25,303 nucleotides of DNA from Ruminococcus sp. CAG:254 (GTDB taxonomy: Bacteria > Bacillota > Clostridia > Oscillospirales > Ruminococcaceae): positions 74,515 to 99,817 of the forward strand of contig HF997976.1 of assembly GCA_000433635.1 (NCBI GenBank). The letters run 5' to 3'. Positions 8,008 to 15,232 of this stretch are shown piece by piece. Under the pieces are notes generated by a model, which saw only the letters and a list, made by a program, of their open reading frames with translations, did no database searches and had not been told where the DNA came from. Position 1 is the stretch's first letter, and every line of letters begins with the position of its first letter. Made by a program: the position numbers and the translations under genes.

Positions 8008-9447
8008 ATGAAATATGATTTATCAAAGTTTGTTCTAGCACATCGATCCTATTATTCAACGGCATTATCTGAAATGAAAAATGGAAGAAAAGCAAGTCAC
8101 TGGATGTGGTATATTTTTCCACAATTAAAGGGACTGGGAAAAAGTTCCACTTCAAGTTACTATGGTATTACAGACTTAGAAGAAGCAAAAGATTTTTTGA
8201 ATGATGCCTATCTTGGCTCAAATTTATTAGAAATCTCTTCTGCACTTCTTGAAATCGAATGCAATGATGCAAGCAAAGTCATGGGAAAACCGGATGATTT
8301 AAAGCTAAAATCTTCCATGACCTTATTTGCATTAGCATCTTCCAAAGAAAGCGTATTTCAACAGGTCTTAGACAAGTATTTTGGCGGAAAGATGGATCAT
8401 CGAACATTAAAACTGTTGGGAATGCCATTTGAGGGACACAAAGAAAATAGCCCAAAAAAGTATGAAGAAAGAATCATACAGATCCCAGATGACAACATTC
8501 AATCCATTCGCAATCGATATCCAGGCGGATTGCATTTTGTGGTTGGGGACACGCACGGAGAATCTACCACGTTACGATTACTAATGGATAAGATTCAATT
8601 CAATCCACAAATCGATCATGTGTATTTTCTAGGGGATTATAATTGTGGCGGTAATGTCTATGCACTTTTGCATGATATTGCAAAATACTATCAGGAAGAC
8701 TACGCTGTTCCGGGATTCCATTTGATTCGTGGAAATCATGAACGGGAATTATATCCAATTTTTGAGCTAAAAAATATGCCGGATATCATTGTAATCAGAG
8801 GAACTGTCATGAATTATTATCTAGCTCATGCTGGCATGGTAGATAAAGCCTTTGATTTGATAAACAAAGATATCGAATCCACTTACAAGCCTGTATATGC
8901 CTATGCATTAGATGAAACAGTAGCAGGTTATGATGCCCCACTTCGACAAGTTGTATGGTCGAGAAATGGTCTATACTCGCAAAGATCTCATTATCATGTT
9001 TGGCCCTCTGAAAAAAGCCTGCAAGCTGCAAATGCTTGTATCATTCATGGACACACGCCATTCTCACAGCTAAAACGTGGCAACTTCTTCTCCTATGGAG
9101 ACAGAATGTTGTTTTGGGAAAATCAAAAGGTTTGGTTTGCGGAGGATTTACAATCGTTCGATATTGATTCCAATGTAAAAGGTCGATTTGATACAAGTGA
9201 TTTGTATCGTGGTTTATCTTGTGTATGCCTTGAAATGATAGACGAAATAGCAGCAAAAGGAAACGGTGTGCTAAAAAGAGAAGTATTGCGAGAATCCGAA
9301 AATTTTGTATTTTCTGTACCGCATACGCCGATAGAAAATACAAACGTTGATACAGATCTTTCCAATCTATTGCAGGCAAAACCAGCAATGAAACGCATAC
9401 TGTTAGACAATGATGGAATGTTGCAATTGCGTGATGATCATGCATAA
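8008..9447 (+). CDS. DUF1810 domain fused to PPP/ApaH-like metallophosphoesterase
   Basis: The protein has 479 residues in two domains. Residues 1-142 are a clear DUF1810 domain (SHWMWYIFPQLKGLG, DDLKLKSSMTLFAL), a family whose reaction I do not know. Residues 173-355 are a calcineurin-like phosphoesterase: GDTHG (Asp181, His183), GDYNCGG (Asp210), GNHE (Asn243, His244), HAGM (His274) and HGHTP (His347, His349). The ligands for two metals are therefore present. The PPP loop normally reads GDxxDRG but here is GDYNCGG, so the usual Asp and phosphate-binding Arg are lost, which argues for an unusual substrate. Residues 356-479 are unassigned. The start is fixed by AGGAGG at 7995-8000, 7 bases upstream. 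Hydrolysis of a nucleotide or phosphoprotein is possible; the substrate is unknown. No signal peptide, so cytoplasmic. Confidence 0.92.
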   Translation: MKYDLSKFVLAHRSYYSTALSEMKNGRKASHWMWYIFPQLKGLGKSSTSSYYGITDLEEAKDFLNDAYLGSNLLEISSALLEIECNDASKVMGKPDDLKLKSSMTLFALASSKESVFQQVLDKYFGGKMDHRTLKLLGMPFEGHKENSPKKYEERIIQIPDDNIQSIRNRYPGGLHFVVGDTHGESTTLRLLMDKIQFNPQIDHVYFLGDYNCGGNVYALLHDIAKYYQEDYAVPGFHLIRGNHERELYPIFELKNMPDIIVIRGTVMNYYLAHAGMVDKAFDLINKDIESTYKPVYAYALDETVAGYDAPLRQVVWSRNGLYSQRSHYHVWPSEKSLQAANACIIHGHTPFSQLKRGNFFSYGDRMLFWENQKVWFAEDLQSFDIDSNVKGRFDTSDLYRGLSCVCLEMIDEIAAKGNGVLKREVLRESENFVFSVPHTPIENTNVDTDLSNLLQAKPAMKRILLDNDGMLQLRDDHA

Positions 9448-9510
9448 AGCATTTTGAATTCTCACTTTATCAAATTGAAAATGATATTTTTTAAAATAGG
9501 AGATAAACGG

Positions 9511-11625
9511 ATGAAAAAAGTTCTATCGATTTTATCAGCATTTGCAATTGTATGCACATCAACTGCTTTTTATTCAGCAACGAATAAAATTTCTGCTTCT
9601 GCGGCAGAGCAAACAACAGATGAATTTTATGATGATTTTTCAAGCGGAACACTAGACCCTGATAAGTGGCTGGTTGCATATAAGAACTGGGGCGGAAAAG
9701 TTACAGAGAACGGCGAAAAAGTGGACTATAATGGCGGTGTAATTCCGCAGAATGTTTCTGTTCAGAATGGAAAACTAGTCTTAACCGGAAATGGGAATCT
9801 GTATCAAGGGGACTTAAAAGGTGTCAATAAAGATGGTTCTCAACGTGCAGACGGAAAAAGAACAGGTGCAGCAATCGCAACGAAAGATTATTATGCATCG
9901 GGAAGTTATGAGGTAGTGGCAAAAGTTTCTCCGGAATTCGGTGCTTGTTCTGCAATCTGGACATTTGAATACGAAGAAGATTGGGATACAGGTGCAATCA
10001 CCAACCATGAAATTGACATTGAAATGCCTGGCAGACCAAATGCTGAAAAAACAAATCAAAGTTACCAGTATGCATTGTGTAACACTTGGATTGGTGAAAA
10101 TGAAGGCGAATATCGAACAGGGTATACAGACATCGGTGTCAATCAAGCAGACGGAGCGTTTCACAAATACCGGTTTGACTGGCATACGGGGGATGAAAAT
10201 GAAGAAGCAAGAGTGGAATTCTATTTTGATGATGTGCTTGTCTATACATCAAAAGAATATATTCCAACCAATGCCGGCAGATTATGGCTTGGATTATGGT
10301 TTCCGAACAGCTGGGCTGGAACGCCAGATTTTGAAACTTCTGATTTTGAAATCGATTCTGTAAAAATTACACCATTTCATGAAGCTGGCGACACAGCACA
10401 AAATGAAACGTATCCGGAAGATGGCTGGGGCAACCTTGAGGATATTTCTCACAAATCTTCCGTGCAGGGCGATGTCAACGCAGATGGGGTATTTGATGTT
10501 GCTGATGTTGTCCTTTTGCAGAAATGGTTGTTGACTGTTCCTGATACAAACCTTGCTGACTGGAAAGCTGCTGATTTCTGCGAGGATGATACATTGAATG
10601 TACTGGATCTTTGTAGGATGAAACAAAAGTTGACTTCTATTGAATCCCCAACGAATCAAGTCTATGTGAAGAATACAGAAGAACTGAAAGCAGCCCTTGA
10701 AAACGCAAAAGCAGGCGATGAAATTATCCTCGCAGAAGGGGAATATGTCTACAGTGGCGATACACCAAAGGGCTATATGTTCACTGGTACAGCAGATGGG
10801 ACAGAAGAAAAGCCGATTATTCTTCGTTCTGAAAACCCAGACCAACCAGCGATTCTTTCCGGCTCTTCTACTGCTGAAAATTATGTCCTATCCATATCGG
10901 GCTACTGGTGGGAAATCAAAGATTTAAAAGTCACAAATGCACAAAAAGGCATCATGATTGACAATTCCAATTACACAAAAATTAAGAACTGTGAAGTGTA
11001 TCACATTGGTTCAGAGGGCATTCATTTGAGAGATAATAGTTCCAATTGCCTGATTGAAAGTTGTAATGTTCATGATACGGGGGTTGTTTCTCCGGGATAC
11101 GGGGAAGCAATTTATGTTGGCAGTGCAGAAAGTACCACGGAATATGGCCATGAATGCCACTATAATACAATCAGAAATTGCAAGCTAGGGCCAAACGTTG
11201 CAGCGGAACACGTCGACATCAAAGAATATACCATTGGAACAACTGTAGAAAACTGTACCTTTGACGGCACTGGAATGAGCGGTGAAAATTACGCCAAAAG
11301 TTTTATCAACATCAAAGGCAATGATTGCATCATTCGAAACAATGTCGGTTACAGAAACGGTTGCACAGCAATCCAGCGTGCATTTGAACAGAATAATGTT
11401 GTAGATGGCTGGGGACAAAATGCCTCGGTATATGGCAATCAAGTTTATATGGATACTGCAACAAATGCACTTGGTAAGAAGATGTATTTCTTGAATGCTT
11501 GGGATTGTTCTGCGACAGTCTGGGATAATTTTATGGCTTATGATGGCGAACTTTTCTCTGTTGATCATGAAGATGACCACTGGAACTATTACAATTGCAA
11601 CCTGCTCACCTACGGAAGCAACTAA
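9511..11625 (+). CDS. Secreted GH16 glucanase with internal type I dockerin and C-terminal beta-helix domain
   Basis: The 704-residue protein starts at ATG 9511 behind AGGAGA (9498-9503). Residues 1-34 are a signal peptide with a likely cut after SASAA. Residues about 40-300 are a GH16 jelly roll with the active-site strand EIDIE: nucleophile Glu167, Asp169 and acid/base Glu171, the regular ExDxE form seen in licheninases. Residues 318-377 are a dockerin: the first calcium loop DVNADGVFDVAD is canonical, the second (DFCEDDTLNVLD) is altered. Residues 384-704 form a right-handed parallel beta-helix (repeats such as YTKIKNCEVYHIGSEGIHL), like polysaccharide lyases; no catalytic residue could be assigned. 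It probably degrades mixed-linkage or laminarin-like beta-glucan on a cellulosome. No clear promoter is seen in the 63 bases upstream, so it may be read with the preceding gene. Confidence 0.93.
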   Translation: MKKVLSILSAFAIVCTSTAFYSATNKISASAAEQTTDEFYDDFSSGTLDPDKWLVAYKNWGGKVTENGEKVDYNGGVIPQNVSVQNGKLVLTGNGNLYQGDLKGVNKDGSQRADGKRTGAAIATKDYYASGSYEVVAKVSPEFGACSAIWTFEYEEDWDTGAITNHEIDIEMPGRPNAEKTNQSYQYALCNTWIGENEGEYRTGYTDIGVNQADGAFHKYRFDWHTGDENEEARVEFYFDDVLVYTSKEYIPTNAGRLWLGLWFPNSWAGTPDFETSDFEIDSVKITPFHEAGDTAQNETYPEDGWGNLEDISHKSSVQGDVNADGVFDVADVVLLQKWLLTVPDTNLADWKAADFCEDDTLNVLDLCRMKQKLTSIESPTNQVYVKNTEELKAALENAKAGDEIILAEGEYVYSGDTPKGYMFTGTADGTEEKPIILRSENPDQPAILSGSSTAENYVLSISGYWWEIKDLKVTNAQKGIMIDNSNYTKIKNCEVYHIGSEGIHLRDNSSNCLIESCNVHDTGVVSPGYGEAIYVGSAESTTEYGHECHYNTIRNCKLGPNVAAEHVDIKEYTIGTTVENCTFDGTGMSGENYAKSFINIKGNDCIIRNNVGYRNGCTAIQRAFEQNNVVDGWGQNASVYGNQVYMDTATNALGKKMYFLNAWDCSATVWDNFMAYDGELFSVDHEDDHWNYYNCNLLTYGSN

Positions 11626-11635
11626 AATAGTTTTT

Positions 11636-11678
11636 AACACTGCATGGTAGGTGCGAACGATCTGCCATGCAGTGTTTT
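11636..11678 (+). terminator. Intrinsic terminator after the GH16-dockerin gene
   Basis: AACACTGCATGG (11636-11647) pairs with CCATGCAGTGTT (11665-11676), 12 bp perfect and extendable inward by three more pairs. A short T run follows (11675-11678). It starts 10 bases after the stop codon. The remaining bases to 11798 are AT-rich with no gene seen; a second TATAAT at 11771-11776 lacks a good -35. Confidence 0.85.
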
Positions 11679-11798
11679 CGATCTCTGAGAGCAATAAAAC
11701 AATTTCAGAAATATTTTTATAAAAGCGTAAATTATTTTTATACAGACACACAGTTGTCCAGTACGTTCTATATAATAAAAAAGAAAACAGTGCACTGC

Positions 11799-11826
11799 TT
11801 GACAATAGAAAAACATAGCTTATAAT
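11799..11826 (+). promoter_or_regulatory. Strong sigma-A promoter for the MFS-membrane protein cluster
   Basis: Perfect TTGACA (11799-11804) and perfect TATAAT (11821-11826) with a 16-base spacer, about 37 bases before the GTG start at 11863. It serves three genes up to 14117. Confidence 0.85.
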
Positions 11827-11862
11827 AAGAATATTCCATTTATAAATAAAGGAGATGATAGA

Positions 11863-12948
11863 GTGTTACAACTTTTTCGTAAGAAACAGCAATTTCTTGC
11901 GGTTTCTTATGCAACCATTTTGCATTGTCTAGTAGATTTTTGCTGTATCTATCTGATGATGCAACTGGTATTTCCGGCTTGTCGACTTACCAGCTTGAGC
12001 AACTGGCTGCTTTATACCATGCTCTATAATTTCATTGCCTTTGCCGGACAATTACCAGTTGGTATTTTTGGCGATTGGTTACAGCGAAATATGAACCTCA
12101 TTGCAGTTGGATTGCTGTTCTTACTAGTCGCTTATTGTAGTGCATTGTTCGGATTTCCATTGCTCTTAATTGTACTCTTACTGGGCATCGGAAACGCTTG
12201 TTTTCATGTTGGCGGTGGACGTGCTGCAATGGAATGGAAAGAAAATGCTTGTCAACCAGTTGGTATTTTCGTTGCAACTGGAGCATTTGGCGTATTCGGA
12301 GGAAAATGGATTTCTGGAAACGGCATGAACTGGATTGCTCCAATGATTGTGGTTTTGAGTATGGCGTTATTGATCCAACTGATTTTCTGCCGAAATTCAG
12401 AAGAACGAAACTTACCAAAACAGGAATTTTCCATGAAACCGATGCAGGGCAGTTGGTCGCTTCTCATGGCATTCTGCTGTATCTTTGTTGTTGTACTTCG
12501 TTCTTTTGCAGGAAGTGTGATGCATTTTCCATGGGCAAAGAATTGGCTTGCACTGTTCCTGACGCTTGCAATTGTGTTGGGAAAGGCTGGCGGTGGAATT
12601 CTTGCTGACCGGTTCGGGATTCGTCCAACCATCATTGGTTCTTTGACCGCCTGTGCACTGTTATTCTTGGGAGCAAATCAATTTGCCATCTGCGGATTGC
12701 TTGCAGTATTTCTCTTTAATATGACCATGCCAATTACGCTTTCCCTGTTGGGTATGCAGTTTCCACATGCGAAAGGTATGGCGTTCGGAGCATTGACCTT
12801 TGCATTATTCGTGGGACTTGTTCCATCGTATTTCTGCAATATCAATGATTTTGCAAAGCCGTGGATTTATTGCCTGCTGGCAGTGCTTTCTCTGGTAATT
12901 CTCTATGCACCAATGCTGCGAAATGCAAAGAAGAGGAATATCAGATGA
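11863..12948 (+). CDS. Major facilitator superfamily-like transporter
   Basis: This 361-residue protein begins with GTG at 11863, 8 bases after AAGGAG (11849-11854). It is almost wholly hydrophobic with about twelve predicted membrane helices. After helix 2 the loop GIFGDWLQRNMN, and after helix 8 the loop GILADRFGIRP, are the repeated MFS loop motif G-x-x-x-D-R. The motif GIGNACFHVGGGRAAM recalls the GxxxAxFHP segment of fosmidomycin-resistance-type exporters, but that resemblance is weak and the substrate is unknown. It is slightly shorter than the usual 400 residues. The stop overlaps the next start in ATGA, so the two membrane proteins are probably made together. Confidence 0.85.
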   Translation: MLQLFRKKQQFLAVSYATILHCLVDFCCIYLMMQLVFPACRLTSLSNWLLYTMLYNFIAFAGQLPVGIFGDWLQRNMNLIAVGLLFLLVAYCSALFGFPLLLIVLLLGIGNACFHVGGGRAAMEWKENACQPVGIFVATGAFGVFGGKWISGNGMNWIAPMIVVLSMALLIQLIFCRNSEERNLPKQEFSMKPMQGSWSLLMAFCCIFVVVLRSFAGSVMHFPWAKNWLALFLTLAIVLGKAGGGILADRFGIRPTIIGSLTACALLFLGANQFAICGLLAVFLFNMTMPITLSLLGMQFPHAKGMAFGALTFALFVGLVPSYFCNINDFAKPWIYCLLAVLSLVILYAPMLRNAKKRNIR

Positions 12949-13307
12949 TAGAGGCGTGGATTGCCCAGCAACTTATAAAAGGGCTGCTTCGTTCCTTGCT
13001 GTTGACAGAAGTTCTGGAACTGCTTGCAGCAGCTTGTTTCCCACAGCGAAACCGTCATGATTTTCTACTGGTGATACTCGTCAACATTCTGACGAATCCA
13101 GTTGTTGTGTATCTAGATTTTTGGCTACATGGAGCAACCATTGCATGGCGATGGCTTTGGGTTGGTGGATTGGAGTTTGCGGTTTGGCTTTCAGAGGCGT
13201 TGATTTATCGCAAATGTTTAATTGGAAAGCAAAATCCTTATCTATTTTCCCTGATTTTAAATGCAGCTTCTTATCTGGGCGGTGTTTGTTTGCAATATTT
13301 TTTGTAA
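12945..13307 (+). CDS. Small membrane protein, unrecognised family
   Basis: This 120-residue protein starts at ATG 12945, overlapping the MFS stop codon by four bases (ATGA), with AGAGGA at 12932-12937. The reading frame is open further upstream, but that part lies inside the MFS gene and is not needed. It has three or four hydrophobic segments: LLRSLLLTEVLELLAAACF, LLVILVNILTNPVVVYLDFW, WVGGLEFAVWLSEALIY and LFSLILNAASYLGGV. The conserved-looking pieces NILTNP and SLILNAASY resemble an uncharacterised family of small membrane proteins I have seen in clostridia, without a named function. Coupling to the MFS-like gene suggests a partner role. The next gene starts 21 bases later. Confidence 0.8.
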   Translation: MIEAWIAQQLIKGLLRSLLLTEVLELLAAACFPQRNRHDFLLVILVNILTNPVVVYLDFWLHGATIAWRWLWVGGLEFAVWLSEALIYRKCLIGKQNPYLFSLILNAASYLGGVCLQYFL

Positions 13308-13328
13308 TTATGATAGGAGGAAATTGAG

Positions 13329-14117
13329 ATGAAAAAGACAATTAGTCGAATAGGATGTTTTTTACTGGCGATTTTATTGGGGTTGTACAGCGTTGCAATT
13401 CCAGCGGATGCGGATGCATTGAGCCCGGGAGAATGGTTTGTCACTGGTTATTATCGAGTGACGAGTGATGGCGTTATGGGCTATAATGGTAGGTATGTTA
13501 TGGATGGGGGTGCACAGGAAATAGAATCCAGCCTTTATGCAGGGCAAGTTGTTTATGCAAGAATTGCCTATTCCTCTATGGGAGTTACTTGGTATAGTTG
13601 TTCTAGTGAAGATGAACATGGGGATGGATTCAATTATGTTTGGTATGGCTGGGTGGATGCTTCTTACTTAGTACCAGTTGGACAAGAACCAGAACCAGAG
13701 CCGGAAACCGATCCACCAACGGAAGCCCCGACAACAGTCGTTACAACAACAACTACTACAACCACCACAACGACCACGACCACAACAGTTACTTCTACAA
13801 CTGCAACTACAGTTTCTAATACGACCGTACCAACAACGACAGAGACAACTACGACAACAACACAAGCAATTGTACCAGCCAATCACAAGCAAAATTCTCA
13901 TTTTATTTCTGACAATCTGCTGTTGATTCTAATTGGTTGCATTGTATTGTTGCTGGCATGCTCTGCCGGACTGGCAATTGTACTGGTTCACCGCAGCAAA
14001 GCAATGGTTAGCCTTCAGAATTCAGACAATTTGAAGCCATCATTCTGCCCGTATTGTGGTGCAAAGCATGAAGATGGTGTAAAGTTCTGCAAGAAGTGCG
14101 GAAAAGAACTGAAATAA
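13329..14117 (+). CDS. Type I membrane protein: SH3-like domain, Thr linker, TM helix, cytoplasmic zinc ribbon
   Basis: The protein has 262 residues, starting at ATG 13329, 8 bases after TAGGAGG (13314-13320). Residues 1-30 are a signal peptide (cut probably after ADA). Residues 31-118 form a small extracellular domain with an SH3-like look (GEWFVTGYYRVTSDGVMGYNG, ending WYGWVDASYLVPV). Residues 120-178 are an acidic Pro/Glu stretch and a Thr-rich linker. Residues 197-220 form a membrane helix followed by positive residues, so the C-terminus is inside. The last 24 residues are a zinc ribbon with Cys240, Cys243, Cys254 and Cys257. Such ribbons usually bind zinc and protein partners. It is the last gene of its cluster and probably reports on or scaffolds something at the wall. 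No catalytic motif was found. Confidence 0.88.
   Translation: MKKTISRIGCFLLAILLGLYSVAIPADADALSPGEWFVTGYYRVTSDGVMGYNGRYVMDGGAQEIESSLYAGQVVYARIAYSSMGVTWYSCSSEDEHGDGFNYVWYGWVDASYLVPVGQEPEPEPETDPPTEAPTTVVTTTTTTTTTTTTTTTVTSTTATTVSNTTVPTTTETTTTTTQAIVPANHKQNSHFISDNLLLILIGCIVLLLACSAGLAIVLVHRSKAMVSLQNSDNLKPSFCPYCGAKHEDGVKFCKKCGKELK
13743..13787 (+). repeat. Run of 15 threonine codons (ACN) in the linker
   Basis: Fifteen consecutive Thr codons use ACA, ACT, ACC and ACG in mixed order, flanked by more Thr-rich coding to about 13863. Because the third base varies, the run looks kept for the protein, not as simple DNA slippage. Such Thr linkers are common in surface proteins of Ruminococcus and are likely glycosylated. 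Confidence 0.9.
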
Positions 14118-14150
14118 TCGCTGTCCATAAATTTTGAAATCATTGTTTTC

Positions 14151-14188
14151 ATCGCACTGGAAGGATATATTCTTTCCAGTGCGATTTT
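14151..14188 (+). terminator. Intrinsic terminator after the SH3/zinc-ribbon gene
   Basis: ATCGCACTGGAA (14151-14162) pairs perfectly with TTCCAGTGCGAT (14174-14185), loop of 11 bases, followed by TTT (14186-14188). It ends the three-gene membrane cluster. Confidence 0.88.
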
Positions 14189-14225
14189 CTGTTTCCTAGT
14201 TTTGAAAACATTTATTTTGCCAGCA

Positions 14226-14255
14226 TCGACAAAAAACGACAAAATTCGACAAATA
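14226..14255. repeat. Three tandem 10-bp units (NCGACAAAWN)
   Basis: Units tcgacaaaaa, acgacaaaat and tcgacaaata lie head to tail with an exact 10-bp period, one helical turn. Their right end is 6 bases before the -35 of the orphan promoter at 14262. Read on the minus strand each unit holds TTTGTCG, similar to a Spo0A box (TTTTGTCRAA). They look like a cooperative protein-binding site. Confidence 0.6.
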
Positions 14256-14261
14256 ATCAGA

Positions 14262-14291
14262 TTGACAGAGCAGGAAAAAGTATGATAAAAT
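14262..14291 (+). promoter_or_regulatory. Promoter with no ORF downstream
   Basis: Perfect TTGACA (14262-14267) followed by a GATAAAAT region whose best -10 is TAAAAT (14286-14291, 18-base spacer) or GATAAA (14284-14289, 16-base spacer). The next 160 bases hold only hairpins and T tracts, so the product would be a short RNA. Confidence 0.6.
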
Positions 14292-14298
14292 AGGGTTA

Positions 14299-14338
14299 TT
14301 CAATCCGGATGTACCGGATGAAAATTTTTTTATTTTTT
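14299..14338 (+). terminator. Promoter-proximal hairpin with U tract
   Basis: ATCCGG (14303-14308), loop ATGTA, CCGGAT (14314-14319), extended by TTC/GAA across one bulged A, then a T-rich tract (seven T at 14325-14331 area and six more). It would stop transcription about 40 bases after the orphan promoter's start point. Confidence 0.5.
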
Positions 14339-14362
14339 CCAACCTACTAATATTGTGGAAAA

Positions 14363-14407
14363 AGCCGTTTTCTGAAACTGATCACATCAGGAAACGGCTG
14401 CTTTTTT
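14363..14407 (+). terminator. Intrinsic terminator
   Basis: AGCCGTTTTCTGA (14363-14375) pairs with TCAGGAAACGGCT (14387-14399), 13 pairs including one G-U, loop of 11 bases, followed by GC and six T. It ends the candidate small RNA. Confidence 0.85.
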
Positions 14408-14422
14408 CGATTGTATTGCAAT

Positions 14423-14461
14423 AAAACGTCCCTCTCACAGAATCATGAGAGGGGCGTTTTT
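14423..14461. terminator. Intrinsic terminator, possibly bidirectional
   Basis: AAAACGTCCCTCTCA (14423-14437) pairs with TGAGAGGGGCGTTTT (14446-14460), loop CAGAATCA, one G-U pair. T runs are present at the 3' side on both strands, so it could work both ways. It insulates the trmO promoter at 14480. Confidence 0.8.
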
Positions 14462-14479
14462 GTGTCATGAGAATACAAC

Positions 14480-14509
14480 TTGACGATTTCCTGTGAAATA
14501 TGCTATAAT
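14480..14509 (+). promoter_or_regulatory. Promoter of the trmO-cobalamin operon (extended -10)
   Basis: TTGACG (14480-14485), 18-base spacer, TATAAT (14504-14509) preceded by TGC (extended -10). The expected transcript start near 14516 rules out the in-frame TTG at 14480 as the trmO start codon. Confidence 0.85.
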
Positions 14510-14545
14510 AAGAATCATACCAATCACAGAAAGGTTGTGAAACCG

Positions 14546-15229
14546 TTGCATCCGATTGCACATATTGAAAACGCATTTCAAACAAAATTTGGCATTCCAA
14601 GACAAAGCGGTCTGGTTTCTTCGTTTCCGTCTAAGATTATCTTTGAACCGGAATACCGCAACCCAGATGCCTTTCGGGGACTGGATGCCTATTCTCACTT
14701 GTGGCTGATTTGGGAGTTCTCCGATGTAATCCGAAAAACGTGGTCACCAACGGTTCGACCGCCTCGGCTGGGCGGAAATCAGAGAATGGGTGTTTTTGCA
14801 ACTCGTTCGCCATTTCGCCCCAATCCCATCGGGCTTTCTGTGGTAACACTGGATCAAATTTCGTGGGACGAACCAAACGCCCCGATTCTCTATGTCAATG
14901 GAGCAGATTTGATGAACGGAACGCCTATCTATGACATCAAGCCCTATTTACCGCATATCGACAGCCACCCAGAGGCAACCGGCGGATTTGCCGTGCAGGT
15001 TGCAGATTATGCATTGGAGGTTGTTTTCCCGGAAAAATGGTTGATAAAAATCCCGAAATCGCTTCAGACTGCCATCTGTGAAATCTTATCACAAGACCCT
15101 CGCCCGTCTTATCAGCATGACCCAGAACGAGTGTATGGATTTTATTTCGCAGACCTGGAGATTCGCTTTACTGTGCAGGACTCTGTATTGACGGTTTGCA
15201 GCGTGTCTGAGATTGCAAAAGGGGTATAA
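14546..15229 (+). CDS. trmO: tRNA (adenine(37)-N6)-methyltransferase TrmO/TsaA
   Basis: The protein has about 227 residues, close to the family's 230-235. TrmO methylates N6-threonylcarbamoyladenosine at position 37 of certain tRNAs using S-adenosylmethionine. Family signatures are GIPRQSGL near the start, GVFATRSPFRPNPIGLS in the middle, LMNGTPIYDIKPYLP and the late DPRPSYQ. The start is not certain: TTG 14546 (HPIAHIENAF follows) has AAAGG 11 bases upstream, and GTG 14537 is an alternative only 2 bases from that site. Starts further upstream lie before the transcription start. It is the first gene of a five-gene operon; the next gene begins three bases after its stop. Why it heads a corrinoid operon is not obvious. 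Confidence 0.92.
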   Translation: MHPIAHIENAFQTKFGIPRQSGLVSSFPSKIIFEPEYRNPDAFRGLDAYSHLWLIWEFSDVIRKTWSPTVRPPRLGGNQRMGVFATRSPFRPNPIGLSVVTLDQISWDEPNAPILYVNGADLMNGTPIYDIKPYLPHIDSHPEATGGFAVQVADYALEVVFPEKWLIKIPKSLQTAICEILSQDPRPSYQHDPERVYGFYFADLEIRFTVQDSVLTVCSVSEIAKGV

Positions 15230-15232
15230 ATC

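Larger units (their letters stand above)
14297..14407 (+). ncRNA. Candidate small RNA (about 40 or 110 nt), unrecognised
   Basis: From the expected start near 14297 the transcript would fold into three hairpins: TTC(A)ATCCGG/CCGGATGAA (14299-14322), TTTTTCCA/TGGAAAAA (14334-14341/14356-14363) and the strong terminator stem at 14363-14399. U tracts follow the first (14325-14338) and the third. No start codon with a ribosome site and an ORF of useful length lies within it. It matches no RNA family I recognise. Whether the main product ends at the first U tract or the third hairpin cannot be told from sequence. Confidence 0.4.

Noticed and set aside
2008..9447. Anti-phage defence island
   Set aside because: The protease is predicted to act outside the cell and no known defence module (nuclease, helicase, TIR, reverse transcriptase) is present; evidence does not support the claim.
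9454..9510. TTG-started N-terminal extension of the GH16 protein
   Set aside because: The signal peptide starts at ATG 9511, which has AGGAGA 7 bases upstream; the extension would bury the signal peptide.
13664..13901. Val-rich and Cys-rich minus-strand reading frames opposite the Thr linker
   Set aside because: They are the complement of ACN codon runs, have no ribosome site and lie wholly inside a well-supported gene.
14480..14545. TTG start of trmO at 14480
   Set aside because: It coincides with the -35 box of the promoter and is upstream of the expected transcription start.
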